Source of the DNA: Trematomus loennbergii
Taxonomy: Eukaryota > Chordata > Actinopteri > Perciformes > Nototheniidae
Assembly (NCBI GenBank): GCA_012861695.1
Contig: JAAOOA010000006.1
Location: 26,669,811-26,733,810 of the forward strand
Length of the DNA: 64,000 bases
Direction of reading: 5' to 3'
Below the pieces are notes generated by a model. That model made no database searches. It was not told the DNA's origin and saw nothing but the letters and a program-made list of their open reading frames with translations. Position 1 is the stretch's first letter, and each line of letters starts with the position of its first letter. Positions 18,748-30,809 of the stretch are shown piece after piece. A program made the translations under genes and the position numbers.

Positions 18748-20879
18748 GACAACAATGGGAAAGGACACAATGAATCGCTGTTAAATAAAAGTATATATTT
18801 TTTTTAATACAGTTGCCTTGCTGCTAAAATGGAGGAAACAAAACGGCTCATAGGTGGATCAATTAAAGTGCCAATCCACCCATTTCAGACTCATTTTATT
18901 TTTGTTCATGTGAAAGATATAATAAATGCAATGTACAGTATACAGTAAAAACATTTTTCTTTGCTTGAACTTGATGACAATAACTTTCAACAGAAAGCTA
19001 AACAGACAAACTGTGGATGTACACCAGGCAGGTTGAATGTGTTGCTTTATGGGAAGTCTAGGAGTGGTTGTTTTAGGAGATTGAGACTTAAAAAAGTCCA
19101 AGTGATTTTGATCGATCTAGATAACTTTATGTGATTGCAACATTTAGTGCCAGATAGGAACCCTTTTCAACTCACTGCACTTTCCATCAAACAAATTCAA
19201 CATTTCATTATACGGGGAATGTTTCAAAGAGCTATGGTTTTATTTCAGATGAACTATATTTTTCATATTTGATTTGAATAAGAAAGAGAATTGTCTAGTA
19301 CTGTAGCAGCGCATCAGTGGCAGGTTGTTCTAGTTCTAGCAGTTAGCTGCAGAAGTGTAGTGTAGTTATGATGAACTTCACTTTTAGAGTAGAGTATGAG
19401 TGCCTAGGTTTTTCTTCATTTTTCTGCACCTTCCAGAGTTTTTTCTAAACTGGGTAACAGGGGCGCTGCGCCCTCTTACTTTCGGTGTGTGCCCTCATTC
19501 CAAAATGCAGATTTTCCCAGTAAAATGTTAAAGTGGTGCCAGAAAACAAAATCCAGTTTGTCAAAGACGGTATAATTACAAAAAATATATGAACTCATGT
19601 CAAATAGACCATCAGATAGCATAGACGGCTTTGTTTGTAGGGAGCACCGAATAAATAAGGGGTCGATGTCCGGTCGCTCTGCCGGTGGACGAGTGGCAGG
19701 CAGCAGGCTCACACTGAAACTGTGATTTCTGAATGAAAGCGTTTATTTTTTTCTGTAGAGGAAGTAAAGAAACCGTAACTCGGGACTTATTTGTTGTTTC
19801 AGGTGCAATGTATGACTCGGCAGCTTTAAGTCATGAAGAAACTACTATTCTCCACTTCGCTCTAATGCATTATTTTGGCCGGACGGTGGGCGGGGGCCGT
19901 CATTTTGGCCGGAAGTGTCGTTAGCGCCCTCATATTATATTTCTCTTGCCTTCTTTCTTATTGTTCCTCTTTTTCTTCTTTCCTCCAGCTCTCTTCATCA
20001 TATCTCCACTCTTATTTTTATATTTCAGAGGTGTATTTGTGGTTGAGAATCGGAATCAGGTCAGATGTCTTTCTCTCCATGTTGGTCCATCACTCTCCCC
20101 CCTCCATCATTTTTCAGTTCATTCATCCATCCATCCATCTTCTTCCTGTCCCTTGTGAAGCCAATCCAATTCACACCCAGGGAGAGTGGAACACCTTTCA
20201 GAAGTGTGTGTGTGTGTGAGGGTGTGAGATGGAAAAAGTGAGAAATATGGTTATAGAGAGGTGAAGATGCATCATCAAAACAAGATGGGCCAAAAGAGTC
20301 AGATTTAGATTAAAACGAACAGGAAGGAGATACAAAAAGAGGAAAGGTAGAAAAATGATTTAATAGCATCTGGAGCCCTTTCTCTCGGTGTGATTGGGCA
20401 ACCAAACAGATTGATATTCGCATATTTGTATTATTAATCACCTGGAAGAGCTCTTTCTTTGCCAAGCTATGTGAAAATAAATTCTGTGTTTAAAGGACCA
20501 TCCATCCATCTATCTATTTTCGATTTTTGTAATGGTGCCTAAATGAAAGAGGGCGTTCCTTGAGATTCCTTACTGTTTCGCTGGAGGCCAAGTTATGGCC
20601 ATACAGAGTGAGTATATCTTTAGATAGTTTGTTTCGGTGCCTATAGGGCCAAGTACAATAACTTCCGTTTTGTCTGTGTCAGCAATTTTGTATGTTATTT
20701 AAATGATTGGTTTCATCAGGCTTGATTTGAATACATATAATTGAGTATCATCCGCATAACAATGAAAGTTTTCGGAGTGATTCCTTATAAATATTGCCTA
20801 ATGATGCATGTACTGTATAATGTGAACAAAATAGGTTCAAGTATTTTCCCTCTCTGGCATGAAGCTCTGTGGTTGAATC
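18748..20879. other. Non-coding stretch, nothing firmly recognised
   Basis: Contains GC-rich patches near 19460 and 19880-19930, a pyrimidine-rich tract at about 19940-20030 and a short (CATC)n run near 20127. No exon or flanking duplication could be defined. Confidence 0.4.
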
Positions 20880-21115
20880 TCATCTTTGTGCCTCTATTGT
20901 GACATGTTTACATGCTTTAAAATCTGAGTGTTACATAGTGATGTAATTCTGTTATGCAAGTCAAATAGGGGAGGGGAGTGTGTGGGAGACAAACTCCCTC
21001 TAGTGGGAACTTTTAGATTTTGTCCTTTGCAGACAATATACTGTACATGCACAAAAACCTATATAACAGGAGAGGGAAAACCCCAAAAAGCATAATAGGG
21101 CCTCTTTAAAAAGTT
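20880..21115 (+). mobile_element. MITE, family A, internally deleted
   Basis: Has the family's TTTGTGCCTCTATTGTGACA and TTTACATGCTTTAA blocks. It ends with AAAAAGCATAATAGGGCCTC then TTTAA, the inverted counterpart of the GAGGACATATTATGC left end. The central block seen at 1140-1260 is missing. Confidence 0.6.
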
Positions 21116-21575
21116 TTACACAGTATTTATTTCATTTAAATTGACTCTCACCCCTTACCCTCAAGCGTATGTTCACTTTGCCAAATGGATGACCAAATGG
21201 ATGACTGCGATCAGATGCCAAAAAAGGACAAAACTGTATGAGCGTATTTGCGCTGTAACATATTTAATGTTTTTGAATTGGACTTTGAGACAGCAGGTAC
21301 AAATGGTGCAACTCATAGTGCTTTAAGTGACCCCATTACATTCTTTGTTATTCTGCCCTTCTGTGTTTCAGAGGGAGTTTGAACTTAATACTAGAAATAT
21401 TATAGCATAAAAGTTGTTAGGATATGAGATATGTTAAACTTTGGTTAACAAGGACACATCAATATCAGCTTGAAAATGGTATCCTGAAAACATGAAACTT
21501 CTCTCCGTGACTTGGATAACAACATCAGGGAGCTCTAACAGAATACCTTTTGTCTGCTGTCCAGGGGCTCTGGCT

Positions 21576-21884
<309 letters not shown>

Positions 21885-22439
21885 CCATCCACCTTCATCG
21901 ACGCATTCTCCTCTCTCCTCCATTAACGTGCTGTTGCTAAGATACCAGCCGCTCATCTTTACTCCTCCACACACGACCACCCTTACCTTATGTGGATGTG
22001 ATGGTGAGAGGTGTTTCTCCCTACCTCCTGACTACCCTTGACACACACACACAGTCACCTTAAAGGTCACTGTATGACAAGGAAGATTGGTGTTTTTTCC
22101 ATCCTTCCTCCCACACATTCCCGCCTCCTGAAACCTGGAGACAAATTAAACAATAGCTTTTAACTGACCCAAGAGCATTTTCAACAACAACACTAACATC
22201 TCAGGACTCTTAAAACAAAATAACATAATGCGTCAGTTCTCCATTCAAATGTAAAATGTGAAGGGAACAACTCCCATGAGGTTATGATCGTGTATCAGTA
22301 GCAAAGACTCATGGGAAACGATATGCTAATAAAAAAATGGTGTTGAATTGATGGGGAGTTTTACTGTCCTCTACTGCAATGGCTATAATATTCATGCTTC
22401 GGATTTACAGAATCACTGATTAAATAAACGTGTACGATG

Positions 22440-23081
22440 TACAGTCGTCACATAACGAAAGAGTAGAGGTGGAATCTGTACTTAAGAGTTTGAGGTACAG
22501 TATCTGCAGTACGTTTTTTCCATCTCAGTCAGCAGTAAATTGTGTTATTTTTACTGCACTTCATTCGTCTGACAAGACAAGTTAATTGCAGTTTTTCAAC
22601 TCCTTCCTGTCCAGTAAAATCTGTAAGGCCTGTAAAATGTATCTTCACATTTTTATATCATACATTTTTGTAATAAACTGAACGGATTGAGCTGGAAAAT
22701 GCATCGTTACAGGTTTTATTTATTTTTCTGTATCTGTATCAGTATAAATAGCTCCGTCTCGTTCATCTTCATTAGTAAATTCAACAAACACATTTACTAG
22801 CATCATTAATATTAATCCAACAACATCTTATTTAATAGTGAAAAACGGACAGGGAACATGTTCTGTCTAATTTCTTTCTTTCTCCTAATACCTACTTGGA
22901 GATGTTTACCTATTAATATGCAGGAATGTTGCTTGTATTGAAGTATGTTTACAGTGTGAGTAGTTCTAGTCAAGGAAAGGATCTGAATACTTACAGTACC
23001 ACTGCCAATGATGAAGCTGAAATAATGTGAGGGGAGGCTCTTCATGGGTGACGATGCAAATTGAATCAACCTGCAAAATGA

Positions 23082-23083
<2 letters not shown>
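22440..23083. repeat. Dispersed repeat R, copy 1, leading into (AC)n
   Basis: Contains GGATCTGAATACTT and CACTGCCAATGATGAAGCTG, then GCAAATTGAATCAACCTGC, directly followed by an (AC)n array. The same blocks occur at 33115-33215, also near an (AC)n array. Blocks of the type AAGGATCTGAATACTT are typical of a common fish non-autonomous repeat. Class not determined. Confidence 0.5.

Positions 23084-23140
<57 letters not shown>
23084..23140. repeat. (AC)n microsatellite, 57 bp
   Basis: Pure AC units; abuts dispersed repeat R. Confidence 0.97.
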
Positions 23141-23142
<2 letters not shown>

Positions 23143-24379
23143 CCTCTGTAAGGATTGCCCCATGTGTGTCTGTACACATTTGTGCCCATATGTGAGTTTG
23201 CAATGGCCTGCAGCACATTAGATGAAAGGGACGCCTCTCAGAATAAAGCTTTCTGTGGAGAGCCACTTCCTGCTAGCGAAAAATGTTTCGCCTAATTTTA
23301 GTTTTTGTCAGTGAAATGGTGAGAGCACGCTGAGCTGGGAGACGAGTCCCAGCGCTGCCGAGTGATGAGTCACTTCAGTCAAATAAACAGCAGAGTAGCA
23401 GTGAGAGGGAGAGACAGCATCGGCAAAAGGGAACGCTAGAGAACTTATCTGTTTTTGTGGAACGTCCATGCATTCGATGTATGACAACGTTGACTTATAT
23501 TATGCTTTCCAAACACCTCAAATACTGCCTTCATACTCTGTGAGTTATTACATGAGAATCTTTAAAAAAAAAACGTATTTAAATTGTCTGTTTTTTGTAT
23601 GATACAGCTATGAGCACATGAGGGGTGTGACTACCTACGTCACAACCGCTGTGTCAGGTGTTTTTATTTTTGCTAAGTCAGACGCCTCCAGCCTTTATGA
23701 CCTCCAAGAGAACCATGATGCATTTCTGAAGCACTTACGAGACCTACCATTCTCAACTGGTCCAGCATAATATCTTTCCCACACAGTTTCAGATATACAA
23801 CAGGGCTTTTGAGGGGGACCAATTTTCAGTTGTGTTTCAGTACTTTACACATGCATGTACATACCTTTTAAAGAGGACATTATGCTAATTGTCTGGTTCA
23901 TTTTTGTTTTGTGTTCCCTCAAACTGCCTTTGCTGCAGCACCTCTTTTCACTGTTTTCTGAAACGAGGGCCCAGTCTGCAGACTGTGTAGTAAATGTCCC
24001 GTCCCTTTCATGTACAATGCAAACACACCCGCACAATAAGCATGTATCACATAAATACAGCGATTTGCAACGTTATAGTAAACAGACTCAAGATGACATA
24101 GTAAAAGTAAATGTAATGGCACATCGTACATTAAAGCTGGTCATCTTTTGCTGGACTGATTTTAGTTGTTAGTAATGCAACTATCAAATTAGAACAGTGA
24201 CTTTAAAGTTTGTCTTCTTCTTGGGTAGTTTTAGTCATATTTGGTAAGCAAAAACGTAACTATGAAATGAAAACAGACACTCTGCGGAGGCACGAGAGCG
24301 CTGGAGTTACAATTAAGCTAAAGCTGTTAGCAACTATAATATATTAATATAATAAATGATCTGTCTGACTAAGAATGGT
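23141..24379. other. Non-coding stretch containing a family A MITE fragment
   Basis: 23868-24000 has the family A blocks (TAAAGAGGACATTATGCTAA, CTGCAGCACCTCTTTTCAC, GGGCCCAGTCTGC). The remainder shows no gene or boundary. Confidence 0.5.
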
Positions 24380-25532
24380 TTAAGAAAATACCCCATGAAA
24401 GGCAGGGCACAGCCCAAAGAAGCTATGGGGACACTTCCTCCACTCCTCTGTCCCATAGGCTCACTACCTAGGGGCAAATTGATGGGGTTGGGTTTGCGCT
24501 GCCAGAAGGGTGTCAGTGAAGGAAGAGGGTCTCGACGGACCAGACTCTGGCAGCAGAGGCTGGCTTTGGGGACATGGAACTCCACCTCTCTCGGGGGAAG
24601 GAGCCAGAGCTTGTGCGTGAGGTAGAGTGTTACCAGTTTGTTCTGGTGGGGCTCACAACCATGCACAGCCTCGTCTCTGGAACCTTCCACCTGGATAGGG
24701 GTTGGACTTTATTCTTCTCCGGAGTTGACCAAGATGTGATGCGCCTGCAGGTGTTGGGATACTCAAAAGTCCCTGGCAAAGAGCGGGCTAAGTTGGAGTT
24801 ACCCCAGTGGATAAGAGGATTGCCTCTCTATGTCTGCGGGTTATGGGGTTGGGGGGGGGCTAGTATTCTGAGTTTGCTGCCTTCTTGGAGACTCTGAACA
24901 GAGTCCTGTACGGGGCTTGTGAAGGGGACTCCTTAGTCTTGCTAGGAGACTTCAACGCACATGTGGGCAATAATGGAAACACTTGGAGGGGCATTATCAG
25001 GAGGAATGGCCTCCCTGATCTGACCTGAGTGGTGGCTTGTTATTTGACTTCTGTGCTTGCCAAGTGGACATGGTACGAGGGCACCTAAGGCAGAAGGTTG
25101 AGAATCAATTTTGTTATTGTATCATCGGACCTGAGGCCATATGTCTTGGACACTCCGGTGAAGAGAGGCTTGAACACTGTTGACCTCAACTGATGGGGTG
25201 ATGGGCGGTGGATGAAACACTTTGGGGAACTCTAAGGTAGAGGCAGAGCTGGGGGTTGATAGAGGATCAAGATCAAGCTCCCTGGAGGAGGTCAATGAGG
25301 TTGTTTAACAACTCCACAGTGGCAAACCCCCCGGGATTGATGAGACATCCAGAAATGCTGAATGCTCTGGGTGTTTAGGGAACTGTCATGTTTGACACAT
25401 CTCATCAACATTGCGTTGAATTTGGGGGCAGTACCAAAAGGGTAGCAGATCGGGGTGGTGGTTCCCCTGTTCAAATAGGGGGACCAGAGAGTGTGCCAAA
25501 TACAGAAGCATCACCTTACTCAGCCTCCCAGG
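24380..25532 (+). pseudogene. Broken non-LTR retrotransposon (APE-endonuclease LINE), internally deleted
   Basis: Frames at 24574-25140 encode the N-terminal half of an apurinic-endonuclease domain of a LINE ORF2. Visible pieces are KEPELVREVE, a DRGWTLFFSGV stretch and the metal-binding LLGDFNAHVGN (about 24934-24966). In-frame stops and frame changes follow, for example after NGLPDL. Further pieces match the family (VSSDLRPYVLDT, then GAVPKG and VVVPLFK from the start of reverse transcriptase) but are brought together by a large internal deletion near 25200-25300. The sequence stops abruptly after a LTQPP-like stretch at about 25530. Non-functional. The sub-clade is not certain. Confidence 0.75.
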
Positions 25533-25895
25533 TAAAGTTTATTTTTAGCCAATAGTCTGACCATGACAAATGTTCCATATTTAAACTTTTTTGGCAAACT
25601 TTAACCAAACCAAGTACTTTCAGTGCAAGTTAGTTTTGGATTAACAAAAGTGAAAGATGCACAACTAACCCACTGATAGACATGACATCACTACATTAAG
25701 ACTACAAGTCTAATTAAGATATGTGCACAGACACGCTGACTGCATGCTGTCAGAGCACGTGCTCGTGGGTGCTATTCCTAACACCAGTTTGTCACAGTCC
25801 TGTCTATAAGCAGGTGACAAAGGATTTGGTGAAATGCCAGAGCAAAAAGTGAGTGACCAAGCAGGAGTTCTTTTAGGAATGTGTGACTGAGAAAC
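25533..25895. other. Non-coding spacer between LINE relic and nested transposons
   Basis: No coding or repeat structure recognised up to the GTAGGTAC target duplication at 25896. Confidence 0.5.
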
Positions 25896-26429
25896 GTAGG
25901 TACCAGTGGCGTAGCTGTGGGTGGGCCCGGGTGGGCCTGGGCCCACCCACATGCACGTCTGGCCCACCCAGCCAATCAGCGCGTTATAGCGCAGAGCCGG
26001 GAAGCCAGAAGGAAGTGCCACAAACTGCAGTTCCTCTAGTGGCCAACAGAGGATGGATGCAGAAAGGAGCAATTCCCAGACCTCCATGTTAAAATGCCCA
26101 ACTTTACAGCAGAAATAAACATGTTTCTAGCCTGGATCCAATCAAACTTATTCTGGATATAGTTAGATTCCACCTTCATGACAATGGAATAGGGAGTGCA
26201 TTTTTTTACCGTGAGTAAATTAGTAAGTAAAGTAGGTTTTGCCGTGAGTTAACGAAAGTCTTATTTCTTCTTGAGGTCTGCAGTGAAGCGTGTACACATT
26301 TGCTGAATATGAAAACTCTCAGTGTGTGCCCACTGTGCGACTGTCAAGGATAAACAACCTGTGGCCGCCGAGCCAGTCATGTGTAGGGATGGGTACCGAG
26401 CCCCAGGGCTGAATTATTAAAGACCGTGG

Positions 26430-26670
26430 TGTAGTGACCACTATTTAGCTAGGGTACATAATTCACACATGGAACTACAGGTTGGGGGTATTGTTTCCGC
26501 CCGGACACATATGTTGACGGTACCTCCGGGGTACCTACTGTGTCCTCCTCTTTCTCTTTCTCTTCTGTTCTCGTGCTGCGACACGACAGCATGTACATTT
26601 CTGCTGCTCAGTAAAGTACAGATTTGCACCTTCGATGCACCGCCTCCGACTCCCTTCTCTCGGCACTACA
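26430..26670 (+). repeat. 5' LTR of the nested retrotransposon
   Basis: 241 bp, TG...CA ends, nearly identical to 28209-28451. AGTAAAGTACAGATTTGCACC lies near the 3' end in both copies. Confidence 0.9.
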
Positions 26671-26687
26671 TTGGTGACCCTGACGTA
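26671..26687 (+). promoter_or_regulatory. Candidate primer-binding site
   Basis: TTGGTGACCCTGACGT immediately follows the LTR end, where a tRNA-primed element would have a TGG-starting site. The tRNA was not identified. Confidence 0.6.
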
Positions 26688-28185
26688 AGTCTCGCGAAGG
26701 TTCCGGGACTGTACCGAACACGGCAAAAAGCAGACTCTGCTTTTCTCGAAATGCCGGAGATTTTTGGGGACCTCCGTTGCTGCCACGTGCGCACGGACTG
26801 AGGCTCGGTGCGCCCCACGGAATGGCTGGGAACGTCGCTCACCATTCCCGCTTCGTCTCGGCACTGGAGGGCAGCGAGCCTTCCTGCTACGAGGGACGAT
26901 GCACGACCTGCTAGGTATGGAGGGACCCGACTTCTGCCTCGTGGAGCTGGTTCTTCGGGACATGCGGCTGCGTGTCCGGGCTGCGCTAGCTCGCTCGGCT
27001 AGTGTTGAGCACCGCGCTTTGGCCGAAGATGCTGGCCGGTTCCTCCTGGCCGCCCCGCGATTTTCCTCCGGGTGCTTGCCACTGCTCGCTGCAGCACCTT
27101 CCCTGGTGGGGGCTCGCCGCCTAGCAGAGGCTCCGGGGCCGACGACGACGACAGCGGCTACCGGCCGTCGAGACCGGCTGGCCTCGACGGCTAACGACAG
27201 CTAGCCACGACAGCTAGCCACGACAGCTAACGGCTAGCTGCTACCAACGGCTAGCGACGACTGCTAGCGCCGGCTGACATGTCTAGCTGCTACCAGCGGC
27301 TATCGACATCCGACTGTCTTTGTTTTTTGTGGTGCCGGAGAGGAGGTTCGATCACGTCTGGTCGGCCTCGTGTGGATCCTCTCACGATTTCGCCCACCTG
27401 TTTTTGATCGTGGACAGGACGACCTTTTGAGTTTTTTTTCTGGTGCCTGAGAGGAGGTTCGACCGTGTCTGGTCGGCCTCGTGTGGACCCTCTCGCTGTT
27501 TTCACCACCTCGACGGCGGTTTCGGACGTCACACAGTGGCGCGCTTCTGGACCCTGTCTCGCCTCTTCCCTCGCCTCGGCGGTTCCGGACGTCGCCCAGG
27601 CCTTCATCGGCCCGTGGGTGGCGCGCTTCGGGACCCTGCCCTGCCTGGCCTCGCCTCTTCCCTCGCCTCGGCGGTTCCGGACGTCGCCCATGCCTTCATC
27701 GGCCCGTGGGTGGCGCGCTTCGGGACCCTGCCTGGCCTCACCTCTAACCGCGGCTCACGGTTCGCCTCGACGGCGCCCCGTCTGGCCTCTCCCCTGTCCA
27801 CGGCTCCTTCCTCCCGGGGACACGGCTCCTTCCTCCCGAGGACTTCGTACCCGCTGCCGCTGTGCCTTCGCCTGCGGCCGGGCAGCGCTCCTCCCCGCTG
27901 GGGACCACCGGGTTTTTCACGCCCGTCCCCTGGTCTCGACACGGCGACCCTGCTTTCTGCGGCCCCCTGACGACGGCCTTCCGGCCCACCCCCCACCCCC
28001 GGTGGGGATGCCACCGCCCTCGTTGGGGCCCCTACCCTCCTGCGGCCCCCTTCCGACAGCCCGTTCCATGGCCCGGCCCTCGCCGGCGGCCCCCTTCCGA
28101 CGGCCGTTCCATGGCCCGGCCCTCGCCGGCGGCCCCCCTCCTCGGCCCCTGTGGTGCTTCCTCCCGGACGCGAGGATTGTGTCCA
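26688..28185 (+). other. GC-rich non-coding interior of the LTR element, with tandem repeats
   Basis: Open frames here (26764-27204, 27465-28553) are Ala/Pro/Arg-rich, show no Gag or Pol motif, and one runs into the LTR. A GCTAGC-rich run lies at about 27195-27300. Two ~90-bp copies containing TTCGGGACCCTGCC, CCTCGGCGGTTCCGG and CTTCATCGGCCCGTG lie between 27570 and 27735. Two ~44-bp copies containing CGTTCCATGGCCCGGCCCTC lie around 28060-28135. Confidence 0.7.
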
Positions 28186-28208
28186 TGGTTGAATTCTGGG
28201 GGGGCTTG
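28186..28208 (+). promoter_or_regulatory. Polypurine tract before 3' LTR
   Basis: GAATTCTGGGGGGGCTTG abuts the right LTR, the expected place for plus-strand priming. Confidence 0.7.
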
Positions 28209-28451
28209 TGTAGTGACCACTATTTAGCTAGGGTACATAATTCACACATGGAACTACAGGTTGGGGGTATTGTTTCCGCCCGGACACATATGTTGACGGT
28301 ACCTCCGGGGTACCTACTGTGTGTCCTCCTCTTTCTCTTTCTCTTCTGTTCTCGTGCTGCGACACGACAGCATGTACATTTCTGCTGCTCAGTAAAGTAC
28401 AGATTTGCACCTTCGATGCACCGCCTCCGACTCCCTTCTCTCGGCACTACA
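28209..28451 (+). repeat. 3' LTR of the nested retrotransposon
   Basis: 243 bp, identical in almost all positions to 26430-26670; carries an extra GT in GTGTGTCCTCC. Confidence 0.9.
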
Positions 28452-28729
28452 GTGGTACCATTAAGCTCCGACGTTATCGGTCGATACTGGAGACATGTAA
28501 AAAATATATCTCATATGTATTATTGCTACACAAACATTATATTGCAGTTTTAGTGTCGCCAACTCCGTTTCTAATACGCAAAAAGACAGCAAAATGTGTC
28601 TATGATTATTTTTAGTATTTTCGATCTTTCCAATCCAGACGAGAGATCTCTCTCCCCCGTCTGTGTGCGAGGGGGCGGGGCAGTTTACACACACGCAGCT
28701 GCTACTGTACATGCAGCAACACACACACG

Positions 28730-29027
28730 GAGGAGATGGCGGAGAGAACGCGCTCCGAGTGTGGTTAAACTTTACCTGTTCGATGAGGACAATGCTCGTT
28801 ACCAAAAGTGCAATAAGAGTTTAGCATGTAAGGGCGGTAACACGAGCAATTTGTCTAAACATCTTGTAAAAGTGCACCACATTCAAACGGAGAAATGCAC
28901 CGGGTTCGAATGTCTTTCTAGTAGCTCTGTAGCCCCATCCACGAGTAACTTTTCCACGTCAGGTGTTATGTATGCTAGCAGCACACACGGAGTTAACTCA
29001 ATTATGCAAACATGGGCTAATGATTAG
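28730..29027 (+). pseudogene. hAT transposase N-terminus, BED zinc finger relic
   Basis: The frame encodes KLYLFDEDNARYQKCNKSL followed by GGNTSNLSKHLVKVHH. This is the C-x2-C ... H-x4-H layout of a BED finger, as in hAT transposases and ZBED proteins. The first cysteine of the C-x2-C pair is Tyr (ARYQKC), so zinc binding is probably lost. The frame then reaches a stop after about 45 Ser/Thr-rich residues. The catalytic RNase-H-like domain is absent. It belongs to the middle hAT (26384-29321). Confidence 0.7.
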
Positions 29028-29543
29028 AGGTAATTTAGAGTTATTTATTTTGTTAAAGTTTCAGCTATTCTGTTTACAGTTCTGTCATCACATTATTTAA
29101 TACGATTTGTTAAAACACTGTTGTTTCTTTTGATGTGAAATATGTATTTAATTAAAATAAAAAGCATGATAGTTTGTTCACAATTTGTGTTAGTTAGTTT
29201 ACCTTTTTTTTTTTCTCCAAAAAAAACGATAGAAGTACCGTTAAAGCACCGGATCAATAAGCGGTATCGATAAAAGTAGTAGTAGGCCTACCGTTTAAAA
29301 CCTTAACGATACCCATCCCTAGTCATGTGGATGTCAGTTGTACACACATTCTGAGGCCGCCGTGCCTATGTTTTTGTTTTCACTGCTAGTTTATGCTTAT
29401 GTTCAATTAGTGCATTAAAAATCATTAAAATCATTAATGAAGTTTCAGCTCAGACCCCACGCTTAATAAGTCTCCCCCTGGCCCACCTATATTTCTCCAG
29501 GCCCACCCACACAATAATTCCTGGCTACGCCACTGGTAGGTAC

Positions 29544-30809
29544 ATTTAAGTTTGACACGTACTGAACATTAATTGAGTATTTGTGTTTTCTATGTTTATA
29601 CTATGTAATATACTATTCTATTAGTTACTACTTATAAATTACAATAAGATGCTTCTCAGATTAACATGTAAAATAAAACGTATCACAATTTTCTAAAAAT
29701 ATTGTGCATTGTTGAAAATTCAACCAGTGTTTCTCAATCTTGGATTGTTACACAGTTTATTAGGAAATTGTTAAATAACTTTAAGAGGTTGAAAGACGAA
29801 GAAATGACCCAATATTTTACAATTGCACCATACAATTCTCTCCAATTAAGGATTTAAGGACCTGTCCTTAACCCCTAGGATGGGAACCACTGGACTAAAC
29901 AAGCTTATGTATAAATATAAGTTTTTCAAGCATCCTTAATGGGCTAATATATGATACATCAGTCGGAGGTTCTAAAACTTAAATATTTGATGCCCAAAGT
30001 ACATTTCCTGATAATCCTTTTACTTAACTAGGTTATTGAATACAGAACAATTACTTGTCATATGTTTTTAAGAATGTATCTGAGTATTTATCGCACCAAT
30101 GCTTTAAAAACAATTGCATTCTTTCTGTTAATGCACTTAGTATGATGAAACCTACAAAAACATTGTGCATTTAAATCATAGTTACGGACTCAATGTGAGA
30201 TTAATTGCAGCCTTTTTTCTAATTTAAAGAAATACAAAGTCACGTTTTTTTCCCCAGAAACTTTAATCAACAAATGAATAAGTTCAAAGAATAATACAAA
30301 GTCATTGAAATCATCAGTATCAATCAGCAATTACATTACATCAATGTGTTTTTTGTCATTGTTTCTATGATAAATTGATTGTTTAAATTGTTTTCATGTT
30401 TCTTCTCCTAGACACATCAGTAACAATTGAATGTGTCTTTGGCCCACTAAGTATAAAACCATAACCATATCATAAAGAGTATATTTTAAAATCAATATAG
30501 TGACTAAATGATTTAAACCCAATAACAAATGATTTAAAGAAAGGCTGAGCCATGTAGATTGATTGACCTCAGCAGAAAGCTAGCCAGTGATAAACAACAG
30601 ATCTGGACCTTCGGATGCCAGGAGTTGAAGTATCTGGAGGCCGACCCTTTCCCGTTTCTGGTGAGGGAAAAAACAATGAGATTCAGATAAACAATATTTC
30701 GACCCTATGTTTTTCTAGTTCTGCTGTTACAGCTATATTAGTAGTTGAATGTATCGCTATGTTTAGGTTTTCGAGTATTGGAGAATATAGAATTATTTTC
30801 CCACTTACA
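29544..30809. other. Non-coding AT-rich stretch downstream of the astacin gene
   Basis: No gene. 30600-30660 (GGACCTTCGGATGCC, TATCTGGAGGCCGACCC) has a counterpart near 45517-45580 downstream of the second astacin copy. It is therefore part of the duplicated gene's 3' flank or untranslated region. Confidence 0.5.

Larger units (their letters stand above)
26430..28451 (+). mobile_element. Short non-autonomous LTR retrotransposon (TRIM/LARD-like)
   Basis: Two near-identical LTRs (26430-26670 and 28209-28451) start TGTAGTGACC and end GGCACTACA, flanked by a 4-bp duplication GTGG (26426-26429, 28452-28455). TTGGTGACCCTGACG directly after the left LTR is a primer-binding-site candidate. TTCTGGGGGGGCTT directly before the right LTR is a polypurine tract. 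The 1.5 kb interior is GC/CpG-rich with internal tandem repeats and no protease, reverse transcriptase or integrase, so it must be mobilised in trans. The LTRs differ mainly by a 2-bp GT step, suggesting recent insertion. Confidence 0.9.
26384..29321. mobile_element. Middle hAT transposon, interrupted by an LTR element
   Basis: The ends TAGGGATGGGTA (26384-26395) and TACCCATCCCTA (inverted, to 29321) are flanked by perfect 8-bp duplications GTCATGTG (26376-26383, 29322-29329), so this is a hAT insertion into the outer element. Net length without the LTR insertion is about 0.9 kb. It retains only the BED-finger start of a transposase gene (28730-29027), so it is an internally deleted, non-autonomous copy. 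Confidence 0.9.
25904..29535. mobile_element. Outer hAT-type DNA transposon (non-autonomous), host of nested insertions
   Basis: The terminal inverted repeat CAGTGGCGTAGC (25904-25915) is matched exactly by GCTACGCCACTG (29524-29535). Identical 8-bp flanks GTAGGTAC lie at 25896-25903 and 29536-29543. An 8-bp duplication with CAGTGGCG-type ends is characteristic of hAT. After subtracting the inner element only about 0.7 kb belongs to it: GGGTGGGCC-rich DNA near 25917-25970 and its mirror-like GGCCCACC-rich DNA near 29475-29515. No transposase. Confidence 0.9.

Noticed and set aside
27465..28553. 362-codon Pro/Ala/Arg-rich open frame
   Set aside because: It arises from GC-rich DNA lacking stops, has no Gag or Pol motif, runs through the 3' LTR and beyond it, and has equally open opposing frames.
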